Assembly: GCF_002973535.1 (NCBI RefSeq)
Contig: NZ_PVEP01000001.1
Location: 310,001-374,000, forward strand
Origin: Albidovulum denitrificans
GTDB lineage: Bacteria > Pseudomonadota > Alphaproteobacteria > Rhodobacterales > Rhodobacteraceae
DNA length: 64,000 nucleotides
Reading direction: 5' to 3'
The notes under the pieces are model-generated. The model saw nothing but the letters and a program-made list of their open reading frames with translations. It was not told the origin of the DNA and did no database searches. The position numbers were made by a program, and so were the translations under genes. Shown piece after piece: positions 34,457 through 47,417 of this stretch (position 1 is its first letter; the number at the start of each line of letters is the position of its first letter).

Positions 34457-35482
34457 CTATTTCACCGTCAATACGCCCGGCGGATAGATCACGCCCTCCG
34501 GCCCCGGCCCGCCTTCGGCGGCAAGCGCCTTCAAAAGCGTATCGCCCAGAAGCCGCCCGGCCTCCTGAATATCCTCGTAGATACAGTCCACCTCGGGGTC
34601 GATCAGGCCAAGCAGGCTCGAGGAGACCTTGACGACGGCGTTGTAATCCCGCCCGCGCAGCAGGCCGCGCGGTTTCAGGCCCGCCGTGGCGGCAAGGAAG
34701 GTCAGCTCGCCGGGAAAGATGAACCCGTCGGGGACATCGGCCAGCCCCTCGGCCCAGGCGCGGACGGTTTCGGGGGGCGAGTCGATCGACAGCCGGTCGG
34801 GGATGGTGACGGACAGCCCGCGCTCCTCCGCCGCGCGGTGAACGCCCGCGTGAAGATGGCCGGCGAAGGTGTATTCCGCAGGCGGCAGGATGATGCAGAG
34901 CGATCGCGCGCCCAGATCGGCCAGCCGGATCGCCGCGTTATAGGCAAAGTCGCGGTTGTCGAAATCGACGAAGGGGTGGCGCGTGGACAGCGTCGTTCGG
35001 CCATGGCAGGCGAAGGGCACACCCCGGTCCAGCAGGAAGCGGACCCGGCTGTCATCTTCCCGCGTGCGCGAAAAGATCAGCCCGTCGGCAAGGTTGTTGC
35101 GCACGACATGCAGGACCGGCGCAAGGCTGTCGGCGCCCGCGACCTGGGGAAAGACCGTCAGGTGATAGCCGGTCCCGGCCAGCGCGCCGGTCAGCCCCGC
35201 CAGCAATTCGTTGGTGAAGCCGAGGATTTCCTGATGCGGGTCAAGGATCAGGCTGATGACCTTGGTCCGCCCGGTGCGCAGGCGTTGCGCCGCGCGGTCG
35301 GGGACATAGCCCAGCCGTTCGGCGGCCTCGGCCACGATCTGACGCGTCGATTCGGCGATCTTGGGGTCCTTGGCCAGCGCCCGGCTGACGGTCGCCACCG
35401 CAAAGCCGGTATCGGCGGCCAGCGTGCGCAGGGTCGGCCGGGTCCGTGCGGTGCCTTCCTTCTCCCTGATATCGCCTGCCAC
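34457..35482 (-). CDS. LacI-family transcriptional repressor
   Basis: This 341-aa regulator has the LacI helix-turn-helix at about residues 17-40 (TLRTLAADTGFAVATVSRAL) with the hinge helix RAAQRLRTGRTKVI, then a periplasmic-binding-protein-like sugar domain. It is divergent from the sugar ABC transporter operon, and two related half-sites lie between them downstream of that operon's promoter, so it is most likely a local repressor released by the transported sugar. The start at 35482 fits the HTH spacing. Similar to AglR-type regulators by placement, but the effector is unknown. Confidence 0.9.
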   Translation of the reverse strand: MAGDIREKEGTARTRPTLRTLAADTGFAVATVSRALAKDPKIAESTRQIVAEAAERLGYVPDRAAQRLRTGRTKVISLILDPHQEILGFTNELLAGLTGALAGTGYHLTVFPQVAGADSLAPVLHVVRNNLADGLIFSRTREDDSRVRFLLDRGVPFACHGRTTLSTRHPFVDFDNRDFAYNAAIRLADLGARSLCIILPPAEYTFAGHLHAGVHRAAEERGLSVTIPDRLSIDSPPETVRAWAEGLADVPDGFIFPGELTFLAATAGLKPRGLLRGRDYNAVVKVSSSLLGLIDPEVDCIYEDIQEAGRLLGDTLLKALAAEGGPGPEGVIYPPGVLTVK

Positions 35483-35524
35483 GCGCCCTCCCCCTCACCG
35501 CGAAAACCGGGGCCATGATCCCCG

Positions 35525-35553
35525 CTGAAACCTTCGTCCCGCCATGCTATAAT
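35525..35553 (+). promoter_or_regulatory. Promoter of sugar ABC transporter operon
   Basis: CTGAAA (35525-35530), 17 bp, and a perfect -10 TATAAT (35548-35553). Transcription would start near 35560, just upstream of the operator pair, so a bound LacI protein would block it. Confidence 0.65.
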
Positions 35554-35572
35554 GCCGCCTTCGGGGACTGCA

Positions 35573-35629
35573 ATAAAACGTTACAAAAATCTCTTGCCGC
35601 ATCAAGAGAGATTTTGTAACGATTTAAAA
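35573..35629. promoter_or_regulatory. Paired LacI-type operator sites
   Basis: Two copies of the motif TTTTGTAACG(T/A)TTTA face each other: the first reads on the minus strand around 35573-35588, the second on the plus strand at 35612-35626. They form the ends of a long inverted repeat whose arms are 35580-35596 and 35603-35620 (one-base slip). Central CG within TAACG(W)TT is a LacI-family trait. Position after the promoter suits repression. Confidence 0.65.
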
Positions 35630-35654
35630 AGCCATAAACCAATGGGAGGAAATC

Positions 35655-36911
35655 ATGGCATTCGTTCGCAAGCTCGCCCTCGGCGGGGCTGTTGCCGCGT
35701 TGATGGGCACCACCTCGGTCGCCTCTGCCGCCGAACAGGTGGAAGTACTCCACTGGTGGACCTCGGGCGGTGAGGCCGCGGCCCTTAACGTGTTGAAGGA
35801 AGACCTGGCCAAGAAGGGCGTCGAATGGCTGGACATGCCGGTCGCCGGTGGCGGGGGTGAGGCCGCGATGACGGCGCTGCGCGCCCGCGTGACGGCAGGC
35901 AACCCGCCGACCGCCGTGCAGATGCTGGGCTTCGACATCAAGGACTGGGCCAAGGAAGGCGCGCTTGGCAACCTTGATGAGGTCGCGACGGCCGAGGGCT
36001 GGGACGCGGTGATCCCCGGCGCGCTTCAGGAGTTTTCCAAATATGACGGCCACTGGGTTGCAGCGCCCGTGAACGTCCATTCGACCAACTGGGTCTGGAT
36101 CAACAAGGCGGCGCTGGACGCGACCGGGCTTGGCGTTCCGGCCAACTGGGATGAGCTTGTCGCCGTTCTCGACAAGATGAAGGAAAACGGCATCACGCCC
36201 TTGGCCCATGGCGGTCAGGCCTGGCAGGACGCGACGATCTTCGACGCGGTCGTGCTGTCGATGGGCAATGACTTCTACAAGCGTTCGATGATCGACCTCG
36301 ATCCGGCCGCGCTGAACAGCCCGGAAATGGTCGAGGTGTTCAACCGCATGACCAAGCTGCGGTCCTATGTCGATGACAACTTCTCTGGCCGCGACTGGAA
36401 CCTCGCCTCGGCGATGGTGATCAACAACGAAGCCGGCATGCAGATGATGGGCGACTGGGCCAAGGGCGAGTTCCTGAAGGCCGGCAAGGTGCCGGGCACC
36501 GATTTCGTCTGCATCCGTTTCCCCGGCACGCAGGGCTCCGTCACCTTCAACTCCGACCAGTTCGCGATGTTCAACGTGACCGATGCCGACGCCAAGGCGG
36601 CTCAGGCCAAGATGGCCTCCTCGGTCGAAGACCCGGTGTTCCAGTCGGCCTTCAACGTCGTCAAGGGATCGGTCCCGGCGCGGACCGACGTGCCTGACAC
36701 CGACTTTGACGATTGCGGCAAGAAGGGCATCGCCGACCTCGCCGAAGCCAACGGCAATGGCGGGCTTTTCGGCTCCATGGCGCATGGCCATGCCGCCCCG
36801 GCGGCGATCAAGAACGCCGTCTATGACGTCGTCACCGCCCAGTTCAACGGCGAATACGATGCCGAAACGGCGGCGGCGGAACTGGCCAACGCGGTCGCCG
36901 AGGCGCAGTAA
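35655..36911 (+). CDS. Sugar ABC transporter substrate-binding protein
   Basis: This 418-aa periplasmic protein has a signal peptide (basic MAFVRK, hydrophobic core, cleavage near ASA at about residue 26) and the family 1 solute-binding fold beginning [15 protein letters not shown], with [12 protein letters not shown] and GDWAKGEF segments typical of glucose/mannose-type binding proteins. It is the first gene of a six-gene operon with two permeases, an ATPase, an aldose 1-epimerase and a lyxose/mannose isomerase. A GGGAGGA ribosome site precedes ATG 35655. Glucose-, mannose- or lyxose-type monosaccharides are plausible ligands. Confidence 0.93.
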   Translation: MAFVRKLALGGAVAALMGTTSVASAAEQVEVLHWWTSGGEAAALNVLKEDLAKKGVEWLDMPVAGGGGEAAMTALRARVTAGNPPTAVQMLGFDIKDWAKEGALGNLDEVATAEGWDAVIPGALQEFSKYDGHWVAAPVNVHSTNWVWINKAALDATGLGVPANWDELVAVLDKMKENGITPLAHGGQAWQDATIFDAVVLSMGNDFYKRSMIDLDPAALNSPEMVEVFNRMTKLRSYVDDNFSGRDWNLASAMVINNEAGMQMMGDWAKGEFLKAGKVPGTDFVCIRFPGTQGSVTFNSDQFAMFNVTDADAKAAQAKMASSVEDPVFQSAFNVVKGSVPARTDVPDTDFDDCGKKGIADLAEANGNGGLFGSMAHGHAAPAAIKNAVYDVVTAQFNGEYDAETAAAELANAVAEAQ

Positions 36912-36921
36912 CGCCCTCCTC

Positions 36922-36980
36922 CTGCGGGGCCTTCTCCCGGCCCCGCAGCCTGACCGGCCCCGGCATGAGGGGGCCGGCAC
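36922..36980 (+). promoter_or_regulatory. Two intercistronic stem-loops after the binding-protein gene
   Basis: A perfect 10-bp stem CTGCGGGGCC (36922-36931) / GGCCCCGCAG (36939-36948) with a 7-nt loop is followed by a CCGGCCC / GGGCCGG stem (36954-36980). Such hairpins stabilise upstream mRNA in transporter operons (for example malE-malF), giving more binding protein than permease. There is no T-tract. Confidence 0.65.
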
Positions 36981-37002
36981 ACCCTTCGGGAGGTAACGGG
37001 AC

Positions 37003-37878
37003 ATGATCGACCGCTTGCAGCAATGGCTGCCCCGGCTCGTGCTTGCGCCGAGCTTCATCGTCATCCTTCTCTTCGTCTACGGCTTCATCGCCTATACAGG
37101 CGTCTTGTCCTTTACCGACAGCAAGATGCTGGCGAGCTATGACTTCGTGGGGTTCGAGAATTACGCCAAGCTTTTCGGGCTGACGAACTGGAAGACGGCG
37201 CTGGTGAACCTCGCGATCTTCGCGACGCTCTACATCGTCATCTGTTCCGTCGTGGGCCTTCTGATCGCGATCCTTCTGGACCAGAAGATCCGCGCCGAGG
37301 GCCTCTTGCGGCCGATCTACCTGTACCCGATGGCGCTTAGCTTCATCGTCACCGGGACGGCGTGGAAATGGTTTCTTGACCCCGGTATCGGGCTTGAGAA
37401 CATCATGCATCTCTGGGGGTGGGACAGCTTTTCCTTCACCTGGATCAAGGACCGCGATTTCGCGATCTATACGCTGGTGATCGCCGCTGTCTGGCAATCC
37501 TCGGGCTTTGTCATGGCGATGTTCCTGGCAGGTCTCAGGGGCGTGGATAACGAGATCATCCGCGCCGCCCAGATCGACGGCGCGACCGGCATCCGCATCT
37601 ATACGCGGATCATCGTGCCGATGATGCGGCCGGTGTTCCTGTCGGCCTTCGTCGTGCTGATGCATCTGGCGATCAAGGTCTATGACCTTGTGATCGCCAT
37701 GACCGGCGGCGGGCCGGGCCGGGCGACGGAAATGCCCGCGACCTTCATGTATTCCTACACCTTCACCCGCAACCAGATGGGCATTGGCGCGACCTCGGCC
37801 GTCATCATGCTGATGATGATCTTCGCCATCGTCGTGCCTTACGTCTACAGCGAACTGTCCAGAGGAGGCCGGAGATGA
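37003..37878 (+). CDS. Sugar ABC transporter permease, first subunit
   Basis: This 291-aa inner-membrane protein has about six membrane segments and the MalF-type EAA loop (ENEIIRAAQIDGATGIRIYTRIIVP, seen as IIRAAQIDGATG at about residues 187-198) that docks to the ATPase. Start ATG 37003 follows GGGAGG. Its end overlaps the next permease start by 4 bp. Partner of the MalG-type subunit and the UgpC/MalK-type ATPase. Confidence 0.93.
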   Translation: MIDRLQQWLPRLVLAPSFIVILLFVYGFIAYTGVLSFTDSKMLASYDFVGFENYAKLFGLTNWKTALVNLAIFATLYIVICSVVGLLIAILLDQKIRAEGLLRPIYLYPMALSFIVTGTAWKWFLDPGIGLENIMHLWGWDSFSFTWIKDRDFAIYTLVIAAVWQSSGFVMAMFLAGLRGVDNEIIRAAQIDGATGIRIYTRIIVPMMRPVFLSAFVVLMHLAIKVYDLVIAMTGGGPGRATEMPATFMYSYTFTRNQMGIGATSAVIMLMMIFAIVVPYVYSELSRGGRR

Positions 37879-38759
37879 GCGGCGGCACCAGTCAGGATGT
37901 CGCGATCCGTGGCAACACGGTCACGCGCATCATCATCCATGTCGTGCTGTTCCTGTTTGCGGTCTATTACCTGCTGCCGCTTTGGGTGATGCTCGTCAAT
38001 TCGGTCAAGCCGCTGGACGAAATCCGTGGCGGCAACATGATCGCCACGCCGCAGCACTGGACGTTCGAGCCGTGGTTGCAGGCCTGGTCGCAGGCCCAGA
38101 TCGGGGTGCAGGCGACGGGGCTGAAGCCTTATTTCCTGAACTCCATCATGATGGTGGTTCCCGCCGTCGCGATCTCCACCATCCTTGGCGCGCTGAACGG
38201 CTATGTCCTGACCAAGTGGCGCTTCAAGGGCGACGGGATCGTCTTCGCGATGCTGCTTTTGTCCTGCTTCATCCCGTTTCAGATCGTGTTGATCCCGATG
38301 GCGCGGGTGCTGGGGGTTCTGGGGCTGGCGGGCACCATTCCGGGGCTTGTCCTTGTCCATGTCGTCTATGGGCTTGGCTTCACGACGCTCTTTTTCCGCA
38401 ACTACTACGCCGCCTTCCCGACCGAGCTGATCCGGGCGGCGCAGATCGACGGGGCGGGGTTCTTCCGCATCTTCTTCCGTATCCTGCTGCCCTCCTCGGC
38501 GCCGATCATCGTGGTGTCGGTCATCTGGCAGTTCACGAATATCTGGAACGACTTCCTCTTCGGGGCATCCTTCTCGGACGTCGACTCGGTGCCGATGACG
38601 GTCGCCTTGAACAACCTCGTGAACTCCTCCACCGGCGTGAAGGAATACAACGTCCATTTCGCGGGCGCGATCCTTGCCGCCCTTCCCACCCTCATCGTCT
38701 ACGTCCTGTCGGGCCGCTACTTCGTGCGCGGGCTGATGGCGGGCGCGGTCAAAGGATAA
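37875..38759 (+). CDS. Sugar ABC transporter permease, second subunit
   Basis: This 294-aa MalG-type permease has an N-terminal cytoplasmic tail, about six membrane segments and an EAA-type loop ELIRAAQIDGAGFFRIFF (about residues 186-203). It overlaps the first permease (ATGA) and is 3 bp from the ATPase gene, so the three are made together as one membrane complex. Confidence 0.93.
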   Translation: MSGGTSQDVAIRGNTVTRIIIHVVLFLFAVYYLLPLWVMLVNSVKPLDEIRGGNMIATPQHWTFEPWLQAWSQAQIGVQATGLKPYFLNSIMMVVPAVAISTILGALNGYVLTKWRFKGDGIVFAMLLLSCFIPFQIVLIPMARVLGVLGLAGTIPGLVLVHVVYGLGFTTLFFRNYYAAFPTELIRAAQIDGAGFFRIFFRILLPSSAPIIVVSVIWQFTNIWNDFLFGASFSDVDSVPMTVALNNLVNSSTGVKEYNVHFAGAILAALPTLIVYVLSGRYFVRGLMAGAVKG

Positions 38760-38762
38760 GTC

Positions 38763-39875
38763 ATGGCCTCTCTGACCATTCGCAACCTCAAGAAGAACTA
38801 CGGCGCGGTGGAGATCCTGAAAGGGATCGACATCGAGATCGAGGATGGCGGTTTCCTTGTCCTCGTCGGCCCGTCGGGCTGCGGCAAGTCCACGCTGCTG
38901 AACACCATCGCGGGGCTTGAGGACATTACTTCGGGCGACATCCTGATCGGCGACAAGTCGATCGCCGGGCTGCACCCGTCGAAGCGCGACATCGCCATGG
39001 TGTTCCAGTCCTACGCGCTTTACCCCAACATGACGGTGGCCAAGAACATCGCCTTCGGGATGGAAATGCGCGGCGTGTCGAAGGCCGAGCGGGACAAGGC
39101 CGTGGCCGATGTGGCGGAGCTCTTGCAGATTTCCCAACTCCTCGACCGCAAGCCGAGCCAGTTGTCGGGCGGCCAACGGCAGCGGGTGGCGATGGGCCGC
39201 GCGCTGGTCCGCGATCCGCAGGTGTTCCTGTTCGACGAACCCTTGTCGAACCTTGACGCCAAGCTGCGGGTGGACATGCGGACAGAGATCAAGCGCATGC
39301 ACCTGCGCATGGCCACGACCACGGTCTATGTCACCCATGACCAGATCGAGGCGCTGACGCTGGCGACCAAGATCGCGGTCCTGAAGGACGGCGAGTTGCA
39401 ACAGTTCGGTACCCCGGACGAAATCTATAACGACCCCGCCAATGTCTTCGTGGCCGAGTTCATGGGCTCACCGTCGATGAACATGCTGACCGTGCCGGTG
39501 GAGGAGGACGCGAAGGGCCTCTTCCTGACCCTGACGCGGGCCGGGGGCGACGCGCTGCGCCTGCCGCTGCCCGCCTCCGCCGCCATGAAGGCCCGCATCG
39601 GCAAGCCGGTGATCTTCGGGCTGCGGCCCGAGGCGATGACCGACCCCGCCAGCGCCGACCGGCAGGGGGCGGAAATCCTTGAGGATCAGTTCCTTGTCGA
39701 TGTGGTCGAACCCGCGGGCGCCGATGTCTTTGCCGTCACGGTGCTGAACGGCACCCCCCTGACCGCGCGGATGAAGCCCTCCGCGCGGGTGAAGGAAGGT
39801 GAAATGGCACCCTTCGCGCTGAACCTCTCCCGCGCGGTCTTCTTCGACCCCGACACGCAGGTCCGCCTGCGTTAG
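38763..39875 (+). CDS. Sugar ABC transporter ATP-binding protein (UgpC/MalK type)
   Basis: This 370-aa ATPase shows Walker A GPSGCGKSTLLN (about residues 37-48), the Q-loop VFQSYALYPNM, signature LSGGQRQRVAMGRAL, Walker B VFLFDEPLSNLD and the H-loop THDQIEAL, then a regulatory TOBE-type domain (about residues 240-370) as in MalK/UgpC. It energises the two permeases just upstream and may sense sugar status through its C-terminal domain. Confidence 0.96.
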   Translation: MASLTIRNLKKNYGAVEILKGIDIEIEDGGFLVLVGPSGCGKSTLLNTIAGLEDITSGDILIGDKSIAGLHPSKRDIAMVFQSYALYPNMTVAKNIAFGMEMRGVSKAERDKAVADVAELLQISQLLDRKPSQLSGGQRQRVAMGRALVRDPQVFLFDEPLSNLDAKLRVDMRTEIKRMHLRMATTTVYVTHDQIEALTLATKIAVLKDGELQQFGTPDEIYNDPANVFVAEFMGSPSMNMLTVPVEEDAKGLFLTLTRAGGDALRLPLPASAAMKARIGKPVIFGLRPEAMTDPASADRQGAEILEDQFLVDVVEPAGADVFAVTVLNGTPLTARMKPSARVKEGEMAPFALNLSRAVFFDPDTQVRLR

Positions 39876-39879
39876 GGCG

Positions 39880-40815
39880 ATGGCGGACACAACGCTTTGC
39901 CATCTGCGGTCGCGTTTCGGACGGGGGACCGTCCGGGCGCTGTCGGGCGCGCTGGTCGATCTGGAATTCGATCTCGGCGGGCGGGTGATCCGCCCGCTGG
40001 CCTCTGCGCCATGGGGCGTGTTGCCGCCGATGGCGGACCCGCAACCCGCCGCCCATCTGACGGCGCTCGGGGGCGAATGGCCCTGTGTCCCCTTCGGCCG
40101 CAGTTCCGCCGACCCGGTCAAGCACGGGCATGGCACCGATACCGACTGGCATCTGATCGCGGCGGGACCGGCGCAGGCAACGCTTGCCATCGACTATCCC
40201 ACGGGCCACGCGGTCCGGCGGCTGGAACGCACCGTCACGCTTTCGGACGACGCCCCGCGCGTGGAATTCAGCCTGACCATCCACGCCACCCGTGCCGCCA
40301 CGATCCCCGTCGGCCTGCACCCGATCTTGGCCTTTCCCGACCATGGCACCCTGCGCCTGACGCCCGCGGCCCATGGCGCGATCCGCACCGCGCCCGCATC
40401 CCTGGCCCCCGCCAACGCCTCCCTTGCCCCCGATCAAGCCATCGGCCCCGACGGCATCGCGCGGCGGCGTGATGGCACCACCACCTGTCTCTGGGATCAG
40501 CCGGGGCGGCAGGGCGAGGACCTGATCCTTGTCCAGAACTGCGCGGGAGGTGTGGAGGCCGACGACGGCACCACCCTCACCCGCCTGACATGGGAAGCCA
40601 GCGCCCTGCCCCATCTCCTCATCTGGATCGCCAATCCCGGCCTTGGGCAGGAACCCCGCCTGAAGGGCTTTCGTGGCCTCGGGCTTGAACCCGTCGCGGC
40701 CCATTTCGACGCCACGCCCGCGGGTCAGGGCCTGACCCTGTCGCCCGACCGCCCGACCATCATCCGCTATGCCATCGACTGCCGACCCAGCCGCCCAAAG
40801 GAGCCCCGGCCATGA
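39880..40815 (+). CDS. Aldose 1-epimerase family protein
   Basis: This 311-aa galactose-mutarotase-like protein has a beta-sandwich character with a SLTIHATRAATIPVGLHPILAF segment carrying the active-site His and a later GLGLEPVAAHFD acid region. It would interconvert alpha and beta anomers of the incoming sugar. It follows the ATPase by 4 bp and overlaps the next gene by 4 bp, placing it firmly in the sugar operon. The substrate is likely the same sugar that the isomerase uses. Confidence 0.82.
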   Translation: MADTTLCHLRSRFGRGTVRALSGALVDLEFDLGGRVIRPLASAPWGVLPPMADPQPAAHLTALGGEWPCVPFGRSSADPVKHGHGTDTDWHLIAAGPAQATLAIDYPTGHAVRRLERTVTLSDDAPRVEFSLTIHATRAATIPVGLHPILAFPDHGTLRLTPAAHGAIRTAPASLAPANASLAPDQAIGPDGIARRRDGTTTCLWDQPGRQGEDLILVQNCAGGVEADDGTTLTRLTWEASALPHLLIWIANPGLGQEPRLKGFRGLGLEPVAAHFDATPAGQGLTLSPDRPTIIRYAIDCRPSRPKEPRP

Positions 40816-41492
40816 ACCGTTCCGACGTCAACGAAATCCTGCTATCCGCCGACCGCTTCATCCGCTCCTTCGGCTATGTCCTGCCGCCCTTCGCCTACTG
40901 GACGCCCGATCAGATGAAAGCCGCCCCGCATGGCGAGATCGTGCGCCGCGCGATGGGCTGGGACATCACCGATTATGGTCAGGGCAGGTTCGAGGAGCTG
41001 GGGCTGTTCCTTTTCACCGTGCGCAACGGCCTGACCGCCGACCTGCGGACCGGCGGCGGCATGGTCTATGCCGAAAAGATCATGATCAGCCGCGAGCGTC
41101 AGATTTCCCCCATGCACCGCCATTTCCTCAAGACCGAGGACATCATCAATCGCGGTGGCGGCGATCTGGTGCTTGAACTTTTCATGGCGGGCGAAGACGG
41201 CACCATCGACCGCGACGCCGAGGTCAGCGTGCTGGTCGATGGCAGCCGCAGGCGGCAGAAGGGCGGCGAACACCTGCGCCTGAAGCCCGGCGAAAGCGTC
41301 ACCCTGACACCGACGGTCTGGCATGCCTTCTGGGGCGAAAACGGTGACGTGCTGATCGGTGAGGTCTCTACCGTCAACGATGACAGCACCGACAACTGGT
41401 TCGAGATGGACATCCCGCGCTACACGAAGATCGCCGAGGATACCGATCCGGTGCATCTTCTGGTGTCGGATTACGCGACCTGGCTGGGCTAA
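40812..41492 (+). CDS. D-lyxose/D-mannose isomerase family protein
   Basis: This 226-aa cupin-fold sugar isomerase matches the D-lyxose isomerase family (Lyx_isomer). Metal-type residues appear in SPMHRHFLKTEDIINRGGG (two His and a Glu) and in the second cupin part LTPTVWHAFWGE. Relatives convert D-lyxose to D-xylulose and D-mannose to D-fructose with Mn2+. As last gene of the ABC transporter operon, it suggests the operon imports D-mannose or D-lyxose. No dedicated kinase is in the cluster. Its TAA stop (41490-41492) is formed by MITE copy 3. Confidence 0.87.
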   Translation: MNRSDVNEILLSADRFIRSFGYVLPPFAYWTPDQMKAAPHGEIVRRAMGWDITDYGQGRFEELGLFLFTVRNGLTADLRTGGGMVYAEKIMISRERQISPMHRHFLKTEDIINRGGGDLVLELFMAGEDGTIDRDAEVSVLVDGSRRRQKGGEHLRLKPGESVTLTPTVWHAFWGENGDVLIGEVSTVNDDSTDNWFEMDIPRYTKIAEDTDPVHLLVSDYATWLG

Positions 41493-41582
41493 GGCGTTTC
41501 GAGCTTGCGTTCGGTAAGTAAGTATCAGAATTTGAACGAAATAAGTTCGAATTCCGATTCAGTGCAAACCCGAAATGCCATA
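41490..41582 (+). repeat. 93-bp TA-flanked palindromic repeat (MITE-like), copy 3
   Basis: TA at 41490-41491 and 41581-41582. The most diverged of the four copies, especially in the left terminal repeat (GTTTCGAGCTTGC in place of GTTTCGGGTTTAC). The left TA forms the isomerase stop codon; without the element the junction would read CTAA, i.e. an original TAA stop. Confidence 0.9.
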
Positions 41583-41591
41583 AGGCCGGGG

Positions 41592-41783
41592 TCAGGCCCC
41601 GCCGCCGCGCGTGTGGCTGACAAAGACCCAAAGTGCGTATAGTCCCGCCGCCGCGAACAGCATCGCCCAGCCGGGGGAGCCGAAGACAAGTTCCACCACC
41701 GCCCAGAGAAGCGCCAGCCCGACAACCGCGACGCGGACCCAGACGGGCCGGAAGAACGGGTGGTCGGGATCGAGGAGTTTCAT
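41592..41783 (-). CDS. Small two-span membrane protein
   Basis: This 63-aa protein has a short start MKLLDPDHPFF and two hydrophobic stretches (about residues 16-34 and 38-56), ending in a small Gly-rich tail. A similar MKLLDPDHPFF-type small protein is, as far as I recall, common in Rhodobacterales, with no known function. The ATG at 41783 follows AAAGG. It is 10 bp beyond MITE copy 3 and converges on the sugar operon. Confidence 0.7.
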   Translation of the reverse strand: MKLLDPDHPFFRPVWVRVAVVGLALLWAVVELVFGSPGWAMLFAAAGLYALWVFVSHTRGGGA

Positions 41784-41939
41784 GGGCGGGGCCTTTCGGG
41801 GCTGGCGCGGGGCGCATGAAGATTGCCGCGTAGCGCTTTGATTTTCAATCGTTCCGGCCGCAGAGGTGCGCGACCGTCCCGCCGAACTCCCCCAAAGTTA
41901 ACCCCGTCACGGCGTCCCTGTCCATCCGCTTCGCCCAGA

Positions 41940-41976
41940 TAAAAAAACCGCCGCATTCCCTTGCGGGGTGCGGCGG
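41940..41976 (-). terminator. Rho-independent terminator (leftward)
   Basis: On the minus strand the stem CCGCCGCACCCC / GGGAATGCGGCGG with a GCAA loop is followed by seven T. It lies 109 bp past the stop of the 40-aa gene at 42085-42207 and probably ends that message, or a short RNA from a TATATG promoter near 42040. The stretch 41784-42084 otherwise holds nothing I recognise. Confidence 0.75.
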
Positions 41977-42084
41977 GGAAGTGGCGATTTCCGACATCCG
42001 GGCGCTTGGGCTTGGGGAAGCCGCGTGACAGGGGACAGGCGCATATACCGGCGGAGAACCGCGAGGCAGAAAACCGTGAAAAAC

Positions 42085-42207
42085 TCAGATCAGGTTGGGC
42101 AGATGCAGCGCGACGATCAGCATCGCGACCAGCGAGGCAACCCCGGCGGCGTCGCGCGCCAGCGTGTCGCGGTTGCGAAGGATGACGGATTTGATGTCCT
42201 TGGCCAT
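42085..42207 (-). CDS. Very small single-span membrane protein (40 aa)
   Basis: Forty residues starting MAKDIKSVILRNRDTLARD, then a hydrophobic helix (about residues 21-40) ending HLPNLI. A good ribosome site GAGGA is 7 bp upstream of ATG 42207. A charged N-terminus and one membrane helix are consistent with a real small envelope protein. I do not recognise a named family. It is upstream of the leftward terminator at 41940 and downstream of recG on the same strand, separated from it by 105 bp. Confidence 0.6.
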   Translation of the reverse strand: MAKDIKSVILRNRDTLARDAAGVASLVAMLIVALHLPNLI

Positions 42208-42312
42208 GCTCTGTCCTCATTCAGATCGTCTTGTTGCTTATTTGTTCTCATATCGGAACCGATCTGTAAAGAACTTTTTAAGAACATTTGCGGACAAAGC
42301 GGAACGAAGCGG

Positions 42313-46661
<4,349 letters not shown>

Positions 46662-46718
46662 TCAGGCAGGCCAGACAGCGATAACGTGGCCCACCCCGCC
46701 TGTCCAGAAGCCGGTCAG

Positions 46719-47330
46719 CTAGCCAAGCCGCAGCCGAAGAAGGCGTGGCGCGACCCGGCCAAGGGGCGGCGGCAGGCCGGTGGCGTCGAAGGGATCGGCC
46801 CCCTCGATCCGCCAGCGCGGGAAGGCGCGGGCAAGCGCATCCTCGTCCAGCCCGCGCGGCAGCGGCCCTCGCCGTCCAGGCGCCCAGACCAAAAGGACCA
46901 GCGCCGCGCCCGGCGCGGCCAGCGCCGTGATCCCCGCCGCCGCGGCGGCCAGATCGCCGGGCGAAAGCCCGTGCAAAGCACCGAAATCCCAGAAGAAATC
47001 GAACATGCCAAGGGCCATCGCCCCTTCAAGACGGGTCAGATCTGCCTGACAGAAGCGGACCGAAACCCCGGACGAGGCGGCCCTTTGCCGCGCCTGGCGC
47101 AGCGCACCGGGAACATTGTCGACCCCCGTCACCTGCCAGCCGCGCCGGGCGAGGTCGACCGACCAATGCCCGCGCCCGCAGCCGATGTCGAGCGCCCGCC
47201 CCGGCCCGCCGCGCGCGACCGTGACCGCGTCGAAACAGGCCGCGACCTGGCGCGAGGCGACCGGATGGGTCGCCGCCGCTTCCCAGGGCGTCAGCCCCAG
47301 ACGATAGGCTATCTTGAAAAACAGGCTCAC
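46719..47330 (-). CDS. Class I SAM-dependent methyltransferase
   Basis: This 203-aa protein has the SAM-binding motif I ALDIGCGRGHWS (about residues 46-57), an acidic end of strand 2 (VTGVDNVPGAL), and a later FCQADLTRLEG, so a class I Rossmann methyltransferase fold is clear. No substrate motif is visible. It precedes ligA on the same strand by 72 bp and follows ctrA, with both neighbours unrelated in function. Confidence 0.8.
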   Translation of the reverse strand: MSLFFKIAYRLGLTPWEAAATHPVASRQVAACFDAVTVARGGPGRALDIGCGRGHWSVDLARRGWQVTGVDNVPGALRQARQRAASSGVSVRFCQADLTRLEGAMALGMFDFFWDFGALHGLSPGDLAAAAAGITALAAPGAALVLLVWAPGRRGPLPRGLDEDALARAFPRWRIEGADPFDATGLPPPLGRVAPRLLRLRLG

Positions 47331-47417
47331 GGCGGCAAAGGATAGTCACCGCCCGGCGCCGTGAACAGCCGTCACGAAAGGCCCCGGCGGTCCCCCGCCG
47401 AAGCCCGTGGCATTACC

